Part shown: positions 25,227 through 33,487 of the stretch, piece by piece
How positions within the stretch are numbered: the stretch's first letter is position 1
Layout of the letters: each line of letters begins with the position of its first letter
NCBI GenBank assembly: GCA_002328035.1
Contig: DCVL01000021.1
Coordinates: forward strand, 31,267-95,266
Length of the DNA: 64,000 nt
Reading direction: 5' to 3'
From: Geobacter sp. UBA2189
Lineage (GTDB): Bacteria; Desulfobacterota; Desulfuromonadia; Geobacterales; Pseudopelobacteraceae
The notes under the pieces: model-generated
What the model was told of the DNA's origin: nothing
Databases searched by the model: none
What the model saw: the letters and a program-made list of their open reading frames with translations, nothing else
Position numbers and translations under genes: made by a program

Positions 25227-25502
25227 TTACTTCTTGTGGCAATCTTTACAGCCTTGCGGACCTTTTTTCATATCTTTGTGGCACTTGAGGCAAAGTTTAT
25301 CATGGGCAACAGCCTTGTTTATATCAATCTTCTTAATGCCACCTTCATGGCACTTGGTACAGCCCAATTTTGTATGAGCCTTGTGAGGAAATGCAACCTT
25401 GCCGAATGAACCACCCTTGTACTCATAACTGTCTTTGGCAGCAGCAAAAGCGGAACCAGCAAAAGCAACAACAGCCAACATCGCAATAAAAGCTTTTTTC
25501 AT
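25227..25502 (-). CDS. Periplasmic triheme cytochrome c7 (PpcA family), copy 2
   Basis: The protein has 91 residues from the ATG at 25502, which has AGGAGG 9 nt upstream; a longer frame back to 25553 would place nonsense before the signal peptide. The signal peptide MKKAFIAMLAVVAFAGSAFA is nearly the same as in copy 1, as are YEYKGGSFGKV and the C-terminal GCKDCHKK. Heme sites are CTKCH, CLKCH and CKDCH. The middle differs (GGIKKIDINKAVAHDKLC), so reduction potential or partner may differ. A strong sigma-54-type promoter match is 70 bases upstream. No terminator is seen between the copies, so both may share this promoter. Confidence 0.95.
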   Translation of the reverse strand: MKKAFIAMLAVVAFAGSAFAAAKDSYEYKGGSFGKVAFPHKAHTKLGCTKCHEGGIKKIDINKAVAHDKLCLKCHKDMKKGPQGCKDCHKK

Positions 25503-25571
25503 AGTTACGACCTCCTTTTTATTGAGTAAACAGCTCCAAAAAAATAAAAACATAACGACTTAAAGATGTAA

Positions 25572-25587
25572 AGCATTAAGCGTACCA
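25572..25587 (-). promoter_or_regulatory. Candidate sigma-54 (RpoN) promoter of the c7 cytochrome genes
   Basis: The minus strand reads TGGTACGCTTAATGCT, which fits the -24/-12 consensus TGGCACG-N4-TTGCW at ten of twelve defined positions with the exact GG-to-GC spacing. It lies in the 94 bases between the purD stop and the cytochrome start, in the right orientation, placing transcription start near 25561. An enhancer-binding site could not be identified. Confidence 0.55.
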
Positions 25588-25596
25588 GGTAAACAA

Positions 25597-26871
25597 TCAG
25601 ATCCGTTGCAAGGCTTTTTTACCTATATCCTTACGATACTGAACACCACGCCAGGATATTTTATCAACCCCCGTATATGCCTTTTTAATGGCATCTACAA
25701 CACCATTGCCCAGTCCTGTAACACCTAGCACACGGCCACCAGCGGTAATAATCTGACCATCCTTTTCAGATGTACCTGCGTGGAATACCGTTACCCCATC
25801 AAGTTTGGAGGCTACCTCAATTCCGGTAATAATATCCCCTTTGGGGTAATCCCCGGGATACCCTTTAGCTGCCATTACAACACAAACCGCTGCCTGGTCA
25901 TTCCACTCTATAGAGTGACCGGCCAAGTTTTTATCTGCAACGGCAATCAGCAGAGGTAGCAGATCCGACTTCATCCTCATCAGTAGAGGCTGACATTCAG
26001 GATCTCCAAAACGTGCGTTAAATTCAAGAGTTTTAACTTCTCCATCCTTAATCATCAGGCCAGCGTACAGAATCCCCTGATAAGGACAACCTTCAGCAGC
26101 CATACCGTCAACCGCACGCTGGACAACCTGTTCCATTGCTTTCTGGTGAATATCAGAAGTAACTACCGGCGCAGGGGAATACGCTCCCATTCCACCTGTG
26201 TTCGGCCCCTGATCATTATCAAATATAGCCTTGTGATCCTGGGCTGAAGCCAGCGGTATTATATGCCTGCCATCTGTAATGGCAAGAAATGAGGCCTCTT
26301 CACCGGTCAGAAACTCCTCAACCACGACACGTGAACCTGCATCACCAAATGCATTCCCCGACAACATATCTTTAACAGCTGAAACTGCTTCCTTTTCAGT
26401 TTGGGCTATTACGACCCCTTTTCCAGCGGCAAGACCATCCGCTTTTATTACGATAGGGGCTCCAGTCTGTTTAATAAACGCTTCAGCTTCAGTTATTTCT
26501 GTAAACACTCCATAAGCTGCAGTAGGTATCGAATATTTTTTCATAAGGTCTTTAGAAAACGCCTTGCTGGCCTCTATACGGGCAGCCGCCCTGCTGGGTC
26601 CAAAGATCTTGACTCCATATTCACGGAAGAGATCGACTATCCCAAGAGAAAGCGGCAGCTCTGGCCCCACTACCGCCAGATCGATTCCCTCCGATTTGGC
26701 AAATCCAAGCAGCTTGTCAATCTCTTCAACCTTTATAGGAATGTTTACAGCAAGCTTGGCAGTACCTGGATTACCAGGTGCACAATAAATCTTAGTTACC
26801 AGAGGAGACTGAGCTATCTTCCAGACCAACGCATGTTCTCTGCCACCGCCACCTATAACCAAAACTTTCAT
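25597..26871 (-). CDS. purD: Phosphoribosylamine-glycine ligase (GARS)
   Basis: The protein of 424 residues joins glycine to phosphoribosylamine with ATP, the second step of purine synthesis. The N-terminal domain starts MKVLVIGGGGREHALVWKI. The ATP-grasp region has IVIKADGLAAGKGVVIA near 140-156 and GEEASFLAITDG near 198. Metal ligands lie in LEFNARFGDPECQPLL near 282-297. Length is typical. It is followed by the cytochrome promoter and preceded by purH 60 bases upstream on the same strand, so purH-purD form an operon. Confidence 0.97.
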   Translation of the reverse strand: MKVLVIGGGGREHALVWKIAQSPLVTKIYCAPGNPGTAKLAVNIPIKVEEIDKLLGFAKSEGIDLAVVGPELPLSLGIVDLFREYGVKIFGPSRAAARIEASKAFSKDLMKKYSIPTAAYGVFTEITEAEAFIKQTGAPIVIKADGLAAGKGVVIAQTEKEAVSAVKDMLSGNAFGDAGSRVVVEEFLTGEEASFLAITDGRHIIPLASAQDHKAIFDNDQGPNTGGMGAYSPAPVVTSDIHQKAMEQVVQRAVDGMAAEGCPYQGILYAGLMIKDGEVKTLEFNARFGDPECQPLLMRMKSDLLPLLIAVADKNLAGHSIEWNDQAAVCVVMAAKGYPGDYPKGDIITGIEVASKLDGVTVFHAGTSEKDGQIITAGGRVLGVTGLGNGVVDAIKKAYTGVDKISWRGVQYRKDIGKKALQRI

Positions 26872-26931
26872 AGTAACACCTTTAGAAACAACTTAATATC
26901 TGTCTACGCCACCATAAACCCAAACGAGCCG

Positions 26932-28491
26932 TCAGTGCCTGAAATGTCGCATACCGGTAAACACCATCGCCATCCCATGCTCATTGGCAGCCTGAATTAC
27001 CTCTTCATCCCTCACACTTCCACCAGGCTGGATAATGGCAGTTACGCCGGCATCTGCCGCAGCATCAACTCCATCTCTGAAAGGGAAGAATGCATCCGAG
27101 GCAAGAACCGTTCCCTTAATGGGGAGTAACGCCTTCTGTACAGCTATTTTAGACGAATCAACCCTGGACATCTGGCCTGCTCCGATACCGACAGTCTGAT
27201 CCTTGCTTGTAAAGACAATGGCGTTCGATTTTACACGTTTGCATACACGCCAGGCAAAATCAAGGGCGGATAGTTCATATTCTGTTGGCTGACGTTCTGT
27301 AACCACCCTGCAATCGCTAGCCAAAACCATTCCGAGATCACGTCCCTGTAGAAGGAGACCACCAACCACACGCTTCATGTCATAACCTGTCTGCTTCTGT
27401 CCGCCAAGAAGCGGAACCTGCATTACACGCACATTCTTTTTAGCGGTAAATATTGCAAGAGCCTCTTCATCATAACCAGGAGCAATAATGGCTTCAAGGA
27501 AGGTTGAGGTCAGTTCCCGGGCAGCATCAGCATTTACTATCTGGTTAAATCCTACAATACCACCAAAGGCCGAAACAGGATCGCATTCTCTAGCCTTCAG
27601 ATAAGCTGTCAGGGGAGAATCACCCAAAGCTACCCCACATGGATTTGTATGCTTTATAATTACCGCAGCAGGTTTTTCAGTAAACTCTTTCACAGTTTCA
27701 ATCGCAGCATCAAGGTCAATTATATTGTTAAAGGAGAGCTCTTTGCCCTGAAGCTGTAATGCATTAGAGACTGATGGCTCATTAAAGCCGCTTTCAACGT
27801 AGAAAGCAGCAGACTGGTGAGGGTTTTCACCATAACGCAGATCCTGCGCCTTCTTGAGCTGGATAGTGAAGGTTTGAGGAAATTCAACCGGCAGATCCTC
27901 CAGCCTGGCACCCAGCCAGTTTGAGATAGCGCCATCGTACGCCGCTGTATGCTGATAAACCTTGACGGCAAGACGGAAATTTGTCTTCTCCGAGACAGCA
28001 CCACCATTAGCCGCCATTTCATCCAGCACAACAGCATAGTCCGCAGAATCAACCAGAACTGTCACATCACGGTTATTCTTTGCTGCCGAACGGAGCATTG
28101 TCGGACCGCCAATATCAATATTCTCAATAGCCTCCTCAAGCGTGCAGTCAGGCTTTGCAACTGTAGCTTCAAACGGATAGAGATTTACAACCACCATATC
28201 AATCGGCTCAATCCCATGCTCCTTCATCTTGGCCTGATGCTCAGGGTTAGAGCGAATACCCAGAAGTCCACCATGAACCTTTGGATGCAAGGTTTTTACA
28301 CGCCCATCCAGCATCTCAGGAAAACCTGTAAATTCAGAGACATCCTTTACAGCAAGACCTGCCTCGCGCAAAAGCTTTGCGGTGCCTCCAGTAGAGAGAA
28401 TCTCAACACCGTAACCTGCAAGCGACTTTGCAAACTCAACAACACCTGTCTTGTCAGAAACACTGATAAGCACCCGTGTAATCCTAGCCAT
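26932..28491 (-). CDS. purH: Bifunctional AICAR transformylase / IMP cyclohydrolase
   Basis: The 519-residue protein carries the last two steps of IMP synthesis. The N-terminal MGS-like cyclohydrolase domain has RVLISVSDKTGVVEFA, ILSTGGTAKLL and VKTLHPKVHGGLLGIR. The C-terminal formyltransferase domain has LRYGENPHQSAAFY near 217, IIKHTNPCGVALG near 256-268 (catalytic Lys/His) and the closing IQPGGSVRDEEVI. Length is normal. Its leader (28492-28640) holds CGTATACA at 28602-28609, a motif also found before the fumarase gene and the first cytochrome gene, and a GGCAGCTGCC palindrome. Confidence 0.97.
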   Translation of the reverse strand: MARITRVLISVSDKTGVVEFAKSLAGYGVEILSTGGTAKLLREAGLAVKDVSEFTGFPEMLDGRVKTLHPKVHGGLLGIRSNPEHQAKMKEHGIEPIDMVVVNLYPFEATVAKPDCTLEEAIENIDIGGPTMLRSAAKNNRDVTVLVDSADYAVVLDEMAANGGAVSEKTNFRLAVKVYQHTAAYDGAISNWLGARLEDLPVEFPQTFTIQLKKAQDLRYGENPHQSAAFYVESGFNEPSVSNALQLQGKELSFNNIIDLDAAIETVKEFTEKPAAVIIKHTNPCGVALGDSPLTAYLKARECDPVSAFGGIVGFNQIVNADAARELTSTFLEAIIAPGYDEEALAIFTAKKNVRVMQVPLLGGQKQTGYDMKRVVGGLLLQGRDLGMVLASDCRVVTERQPTEYELSALDFAWRVCKRVKSNAIVFTSKDQTVGIGAGQMSRVDSSKIAVQKALLPIKGTVLASDAFFPFRDGVDAAADAGVTAIIQPGGSVRDEEVIQAANEHGMAMVFTGMRHFRH

Positions 28492-28641
28492 GGCAACACC
28501 CCGTTCGTAATAAGTTAGATTGTCTGATTGAATTTATCTTGGTGGAAGGTTTTTTTAGCACGCCAAACAGGCAGCTGCCAAGAGCTTTTGCTGCTTCAAA
28601 GCGTATACATAAAAACAAGATCCTTAAAGTTTCTGGCAACA

Positions 28642-28676
28642 AAAGACTCTCATCCAGAATTCCGGATGAGAGCCTT
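28642..28676 (-). terminator. Rho-independent terminator downstream of the fumarase gene
   Basis: CTCTCATCC (28647-28655) pairs with GGATGAGAG (28664-28672), flanked by AAAG and CTTT. On the minus strand the hairpin is followed by TCTTTTGTT. It lies 22 bases past the fumarase stop and separates that gene from purH. Confidence 0.8.
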
Positions 28677-28698
28677 TATTCACCAAACGATTATTAAT

Positions 28699-30327
28699 CT
28701 AGAGACCAAGCTGTTTAAAGAAGTCGTTTCCTTTATCATCAACAAGGATAAATGCAGGGAAATTCTCAACATCAATCTTCCATACGGCTTCCATTCCAAG
28801 CTCGGGGAAGTCAATGCACTCAACCTTTTTGATGTTCTCATCAGCCAACAGCGCTGCAGGACCACCTATAGAACCAAGGTAGAAACCGCCATACTTCTTG
28901 CAGGCATCTGTCACCTGTTGTGAACGATTCCCTTTTGCTATCATAATCATGGAACCGCCCTTGCTCTGAAGCAGATCCACATATGAGTCCATTCGTCCGG
29001 CAGTTGTCGGACCGAATGAGCCTGATGGCCTTCCTGGAGGAGTCTTGGCTGGACCTGCATAGTAGATAGGATATTTGGTCAGGTATTCAGGAACTGGCTT
29101 GCCACTGTCAAGTATCTCCTTAAACTTGGCGTGGGCGATATCACGTCCGACAACTATGGTACCGGTCAGACGAAGCGCATCTCCCACCTTAAGCTTTGAA
29201 AGTTCCTTCAGGGTTTCTGCCAAAGGCTTGGAGAGGTCAATTTTATGGCCATCATCAGGTCTGTTCATCCGGTACTCTTCCGGCAAGAGACGACCTGGAT
29301 CACGATCCAGTTGCTCAAGGAAGATGCCATCACGGGTAATCTTGGCCTTCAGGTTACGGTCAGCAGAGCATGAGACTGCCATGCCGACAGGACACGATGC
29401 GCCATGACGTGGCAGACGGATTATACGGACATCATGTGCAAAGTATTTACCGCCAAACTGTGCGCCAATACCGGTCTTCTGTGCCTCAACAAGCATCTTG
29501 TTCTCAAGCTCTACATCCCTGAATGCCCTTCCATGCTCATTTCCTGTTGTAGGCAGTTCGTCATAATAACGGGTAGTTGCAAGCTTAACCGTCTTCATAC
29601 AGGCATCAGCCGAAGTTCCACCTATTGCAAAGGCAATATGGTAAGGAGGACAGGCTGCAGTGCCCAGATATTTCATCTTTTCAACAAGGAATTTCTCTAA
29701 TTTCTCTGGAGTAAGAAGAGCCTTTGTTTCCTGATAGAACATGCTCTTATTGGCTGAACCGCCACCTTTGGCAATAAAGAGGAATTTATAATAATCCCCA
29801 TCAGCTGCCATGATGTCAATCTGCGCTGGCAGGTTGGTGCCGGTATTGATCTCTTTATACATATCTAACGCAACGGTCTGTGAATAACGGAGATTTTCTT
29901 CAGTATAAGTCTTGTAGACACCTTTTGAGATATATTCCTCATCATTTCCACCTGTCCAGATCTGCTGGCCTTTTTTGGCAACAACAGTTGCTGTGCCGGT
30001 ATCCTGACAGAAAGGAAGCTCAAACTTGGCTGAAACCATGGCATTACGGAGGAAAGCAAGGGCAACCCCCTTATCGTTCTTCGATGCCTCTGGATCGGCA
30101 AGGATCTTTGCAACCTGTTCATTATGGCTTGGACGCAGCAGGAATGAAAGTTCCTTCATTGCACGATTTGTCAAAACAGTAAGAGCCTCAGGGTCAACCT
30201 TTATAACATCCTTCCCCTCAAACTGGACTACAGAGACATACTTTTCTGAACCTTCAAGCTTGTAGTAAACGGTTTCATCCTTGCCAAGCGGGAACGGCTC
30301 CTGATAAACGAACGGCTTGTCAGACAT
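28699..30327 (-). CDS. Class I fumarate hydratase, [4Fe-4S] type
   Basis: The protein of 542 residues is the one-polypeptide iron-sulfur fumarase, with fused alpha and beta halves, as in E. coli FumA/FumB. It interconverts fumarate and malate. Candidate cluster cysteines appear in FELPFCQDTGTA (near 105), YLGTAACPPYHIAF (near 220) and RHGASCPVGMAV (near 310). The beta half has PPGRPSGSFGPTTAGRMDSY near 436 and SIGGPAALLAD near 488. The class I enzyme is oxygen-sensitive and usual in strict anaerobes. The promoter region contains TTGAAT-18-TATACA and two dyads. Confidence 0.95.
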   Translation of the reverse strand: MSDKPFVYQEPFPLGKDETVYYKLEGSEKYVSVVQFEGKDVIKVDPEALTVLTNRAMKELSFLLRPSHNEQVAKILADPEASKNDKGVALAFLRNAMVSAKFELPFCQDTGTATVVAKKGQQIWTGGNDEEYISKGVYKTYTEENLRYSQTVALDMYKEINTGTNLPAQIDIMAADGDYYKFLFIAKGGGSANKSMFYQETKALLTPEKLEKFLVEKMKYLGTAACPPYHIAFAIGGTSADACMKTVKLATTRYYDELPTTGNEHGRAFRDVELENKMLVEAQKTGIGAQFGGKYFAHDVRIIRLPRHGASCPVGMAVSCSADRNLKAKITRDGIFLEQLDRDPGRLLPEEYRMNRPDDGHKIDLSKPLAETLKELSKLKVGDALRLTGTIVVGRDIAHAKFKEILDSGKPVPEYLTKYPIYYAGPAKTPPGRPSGSFGPTTAGRMDSYVDLLQSKGGSMIMIAKGNRSQQVTDACKKYGGFYLGSIGGPAALLADENIKKVECIDFPELGMEAVWKIDVENFPAFILVDDKGNDFFKQLGL

Positions 30328-30354
30328 TTGGTAAACTCCTTTCGTAATGAAGGT

Positions 30355-30460
30355 TCGGAACAGTGTCCGATACTGTATACATAATCTTTTGCATAGTATT
30401 CAAAAGAGCCGCTTTTGTCGAGTGATAAGTTTCAGATTACATTTGGCTGATTTCTGAAAC
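30355..30460 (-). promoter_or_regulatory. Fumarase promoter region with dyads
   Basis: On the minus strand TTGAAT (30398-30403) and TATACA (30374-30379) are 18 bases apart and give a start near 30367. An inverted repeat TCGGA / TCCGA (30355-30359, 30366-30370) covers the start point, TGTATACA (30374-30381) covers the -10, and GTTTCAGA / TCTGAAAC (30429-30436, 30453-30460) lies upstream. This layout looks regulated; no regulator family is assigned. Confidence 0.45.
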
Positions 30461-30484
30461 GGGAAACCTTAATGCGGTCAGGAA

Positions 30485-32176
30485 TCAATTCCTTACCGTT
30501 ACCGCCAGAACTTCAGAATCTGCGCCGGTTATTTGGGGGGTCTGCTCATTACCGGTCAGACGCCGCGCCATGTACGGCACCTGCTCGTTCAAGTAGGTCT
30601 TCATCTCTCCGGCGGTTATTTTCCCGTCTTTATTCGTGTCGGCCTCACCCTGCAACCCCTTCAGGAAGAAATAGGTAAACAGCGCGTGTCGCTTTTCCGG
30701 ATACCAGGATGAAACCTCTGATGAACCAGAGCTGGCCATCAGCAGGGCTGTTGTCGGTTTGTGCGTATCCTTCACACGCGCCACCAGACTGCTGGTGCCT
30801 TTAAAGAGCATCCCCTTGGGACTGCCGCCCGAAAAGCAGGCATCCAGAACAACAGTCAGCCCCTTTGCCCTTAACTTTTCGAGATTGTTATAAAGGGTCT
30901 GCACCTTGTACCCCTGCACCTTCAGCAGCTGCGGGTTGGCATCCACCGGCACAAAATAAGCCTCGCCGTTGTCCAGATCCGGCGCTCCGTGGCCGGCGTA
31001 GTAGACAAACAGACGGGATTTACCCGGTTTAATCCACTTGTACAACTGTCCGCGATAATCGGCCTCACTGCCAAAGATACCTGTCAGACGGGTAAGTGTA
31101 GCATCCTCTGCATAGATAATATTGGCCGAATCAAAGCCCATGGTACGGGTCAGGTACTCCCGCATCACCCGGGCATCACGTATGGCATAGTCCACATCCG
31201 GCGCACCGGCAGCCGAGTAGTTTTTATTGCCGATCACCACCGCAACGTCATATTGACCGGCTTTCTGCCCCTTGGGGATGTTCTGATCAACATCCACCGA
31301 CAGTCCGCCTACCACCGCTATCTCAACCTGCGGCGCCTGTTGTTCCGCCCCCTTTACAACAAACTCCTGGGCAGATTTCTGGTTGGCATTCATGGTCAGA
31401 GCCAACCGGCTTGCCGCGTTGAAACGGGGACGTGCCTCGGAAATCTTCAGCTCCACCGGAACCCGTTCGCCGTTTTTGATCCGGTTATTGGTATACAACA
31501 TAAACTTGATATCCTTGAATTTGCCGGAAGGGATGCTGCCCAGCTCAAAGCGGGTCTGACCGTCACCGGCCATAAAGACATTGGCGCCTGCAATCACTTC
31601 AGCCACAACTCCCCGCGCATCCCCATGCCCCACGTTCTGCACACGGGCTGTAACCTCGCTGATCTCCATCGGCTCTATCTTGCCGTTGCCGTTCTGATCA
31701 TTAATCCCCAGATCAGCCAGAATCAACCTGGGTGGCGCAAACCCCCTGGTTTGAAAGGCCAGTCGGAGAGGAGGAGGATCAAAACCGTTGGCCTCCCGCA
31801 GATCAACCATAATATTCAGATGCCCGCTGCCAAGCTCTTCCGAGGTCTTCAGCGCAACCTGTTTTACCGCCTGACCTCCGGCCGGAACTGTGCCAATAAC
31901 AACCTCGCGGCTAAAGGAAAGTCCTGTCGCTTTTTTGTCCGTAGACAGAAAGGCCTTCAGGTCGTAGGCATCCCCCTTGCCGCTGTTTTTTAACGTAATA
32001 GTCAGCGTAGCAGACTCATCGGCGTCCAGTATCCGGTTGCCAGACGTCTCGCTGAAACCCACCGTAGCAGAGAGCAGAGGTGGCAGCGGGGCAACCCCCA
32101 GATTAAGGGAACCGGAAGCGGCCAGCGCGGTTGATGCATACAAAAGGCTGATTAACGGCAAATATAGCTTTTTCAT
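30485..32176 (-). CDS. Exported caspase-like (C14) protease with two EF-hand-type loops
   Basis: The protein has 563 residues. Residues 1-19 are a signal peptide (MKKLYLPLISLLYASTALA). Residues 25-260 form two Ig-like (CARDB-type) beta domains. Between them residues 160-171 (DQNGNGKIEPME) fit an EF-hand calcium loop. The caspase fold spans about 308-500: the opening strand YDVAVVIGNKNY, catalytic His396 in VYYAGHGAPD and Cys447 in VVLDACFSGG. After it a canonical EF-hand loop lies at 513-524 (DTNKDGKITAGE). The fold is that of bacterial orthocaspases, most of which cleave after Arg/Lys and need calcium. The next gene downstream encodes an exported FGE-fold protein, a known companion of these proteases. 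A periplasmic or outer-surface calcium-controlled protease is likely; its target is unknown. Confidence 0.88.
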   Translation of the reverse strand: MKKLYLPLISLLYASTALAASGSLNLGVAPLPPLLSATVGFSETSGNRILDADESATLTITLKNSGKGDAYDLKAFLSTDKKATGLSFSREVVIGTVPAGGQAVKQVALKTSEELGSGHLNIMVDLREANGFDPPPLRLAFQTRGFAPPRLILADLGINDQNGNGKIEPMEISEVTARVQNVGHGDARGVVAEVIAGANVFMAGDGQTRFELGSIPSGKFKDIKFMLYTNNRIKNGERVPVELKISEARPRFNAASRLALTMNANQKSAQEFVVKGAEQQAPQVEIAVVGGLSVDVDQNIPKGQKAGQYDVAVVIGNKNYSAAGAPDVDYAIRDARVMREYLTRTMGFDSANIIYAEDATLTRLTGIFGSEADYRGQLYKWIKPGKSRLFVYYAGHGAPDLDNGEAYFVPVDANPQLLKVQGYKVQTLYNNLEKLRAKGLTVVLDACFSGGSPKGMLFKGTSSLVARVKDTHKPTTALLMASSGSSEVSSWYPEKRHALFTYFFLKGLQGEADTNKDGKITAGEMKTYLNEQVPYMARRLTGNEQTPQITGADSEVLAVTVRN

Positions 32177-32203
32177 GGTGACTCCCCCTTTATCTTAACT
32201 TCT

Positions 32204-32300
32204 TCCCCCTCACCCCTGCCCCTCTCCCTCAAGAGCGAGGGGAAAACCTTAAACCCTTCTCCCTCGAGGGAGAAGGTGGCCGAAGGCCGGATGAGGGGGG
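32204..32300. repeat. Palindromic intergenic repeat element
   Basis: The 97 bases between the caspase-like gene and the FGE-like gene have inverted ends (CCCCCTCA at 32205-32212 and TGAGGGGG at 32292-32299). Inside lie a 22-bp perfect palindrome centred on CTCGAG (32255-32276) and a GGCC-GAA-GGCC hairpin (32278-32288). The opening module CCCCCTCACCCCT-R-CCCCTCTC recurs at 33383-33404. This is a REP/MITE-like element rather than a gene. Confidence 0.7.
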
Positions 32301-32323
32301 AAATACCAGCAACCGCACCCGGC

Positions 32324-33349
32324 TCACTGAACTGAAGGCAAGACAAGGCGGAACCCCAGGCTGCCGTGGCGATAGCCGGGTACGCCCCCGAGACGATTAG
32401 CCGACCGCACGATCCCGGCGTCGTTGAGCCAACCGCAGCCGCGAATAACGCGGGCGGAGCCTGATGATGAGCCGGTGGGGTTATCCCTGGGACTACTGCC
32501 ATAGTAGTTATCAGAATACCTGTCCTGCACCCACTCCCAGACGTTGCCGGACATGTCATGGATGCCCAGGCCGTTGGCCTGCTTCTGGCCCACCGGATGG
32601 GTCTTCGACCCACTGTTGCCTGAATACCAGGCAACAGCATCAACGTCGTTGCCGCCACTGTACTTTTCGCTTTTGCCGCCGCTGCGGGCAGCGTATTCCC
32701 ATTCAGCCTCGGTGGGCAGGCGGTAGTTGCTGCCGCTCTGCTGATTCAGGCGCTGGATGAACTGCTGAGCATCATTCCAGCTTACCTCCTCCACCGGACA
32801 GGTGTCACCGCATTGCGTGAAGTGGCTTTGGTTGCTGCCCATGACCCGCTGCCACTGTGCCTGGGTAACCTCATACTTGCCGATGCTGAAGTCGCTGACA
32901 CAGACTTCATGTACCGGCTTTTCGTCACTCTCTCCATCACCAAAGGTGTCACCCATCTGAAAGCAACCGCCCGGCACGGCCACAAACTCCATTCCGGTGG
33001 TGGGGTCGGTAAAAGCCTGACCACCGCCGCCGCCGGCGGTCAGGCTCCAGTCCACCGTGCCGCGCAGGCCACGGGGAAAGTCCTGCAGCACATTCCAGAC
33101 CAACCGCCGTCTACCGGGAGCCACGACCTTGCCGTAGTCACCTTCAAGGTGCAGGCTGTCTGCAGACTGTTTCTGGCCGTTAACGGTTACCGTAAAGCTG
33201 ACCGTAGCCGGTTTGTCACCGCTAAGGGTATATTCCAACAGCATCCGGTTGCCCTGCTGAAGCGCTTTTACTTGCTGAATACGGTCAGCGGTAAAGGCAC
33301 TGGTTGCAGTCAGCAGTAAAAGCAGCAACATAAGAAGAAACGGTTTCAT
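32324..33349 (-). CDS. Exported FGE-sulfatase (SUMF1)-fold protein
   Basis: The protein has 341 residues from the ATG at 33349, which has GGAGG 7 nt upstream; the frame runs open another 99 bases upstream through repeat sequence and is not coding there. Residues 1-21 are a signal peptide. Residues 22-105 form a beta domain (QGNRMLLEYTLSGDKPATV). A Gly run (106-110) links to the FGE-sulfatase domain at 118-337: GMEFVAVPGGCFQMG, IGKYEVTQAQW, EEVSWNDAQQF, LPTEAEWEYAAR, HDMSGNVWEWVQDRY and LGFRLV. The usual RGGSW is RGCGW here, and the reactive Cys pair of true formylglycine-generating enzymes is not evident, so this is probably a non-catalytic binding member. It lies beside the caspase-like gene, with a palindromic repeat between. 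Confidence 0.85.
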   Translation of the reverse strand: MKPFLLMLLLLLLTATSAFTADRIQQVKALQQGNRMLLEYTLSGDKPATVSFTVTVNGQKQSADSLHLEGDYGKVVAPGRRRLVWNVLQDFPRGLRGTVDWSLTAGGGGGQAFTDPTTGMEFVAVPGGCFQMGDTFGDGESDEKPVHEVCVSDFSIGKYEVTQAQWQRVMGSNQSHFTQCGDTCPVEEVSWNDAQQFIQRLNQQSGSNYRLPTEAEWEYAARSGGKSEKYSGGNDVDAVAWYSGNSGSKTHPVGQKQANGLGIHDMSGNVWEWVQDRYSDNYYGSSPRDNPTGSSSGSARVIRGCGWLNDAGIVRSANRLGGVPGYRHGSLGFRLVLPSVQ

Positions 33350-33405
33350 ATATGGCCCTCCATCGTTCATTTTGCACCTCTGCCCCCTCACCCCTACCCC
33401 TCTCA

Positions 33406-33467
33406 AAATCCCCCCGACTCGCCACACTCGTCTGCCCCCCTTTGACAAAGGGGGGATGGGGGGATTT
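33406..33467. repeat. MITE-like repeat, copy A
   Basis: The element has inverted ends AAATCCCCCC (33406-33415) and GGGGGGATTT (33458-33467) and an internal perfect hairpin CCCCCCTTTG / CAAAGGGGGG (33435-33455). The 71 bases at 33397-33467 are almost identical to 34236-34306, in the same orientation. It lies directly downstream of the PIN gene. Confidence 0.8.
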
Positions 33468-33487
33468 GGTCGTATAAGGGGGAGACA

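Noticed and set aside
26401..27129. Open plus-strand frame of 242 codons across purD/purH
   Set aside because: It lies wholly antisense to two clearly conserved purine genes and their gap, has no ribosome site and an unlikely composition.
30989..31993. Open plus-strand frame of 334 codons
   Set aside because: Antisense to the caspase-like gene, whose catalytic motifs and signal peptide are convincing; the frame is a by-product of its codon usage.
32324..33349. Calling the FGE-fold protein a sulfatase-maturing formylglycine-generating enzyme
   Set aside because: The reactive Cys arrangement is not evident and no sulfatase gene is near; only the fold is supported.
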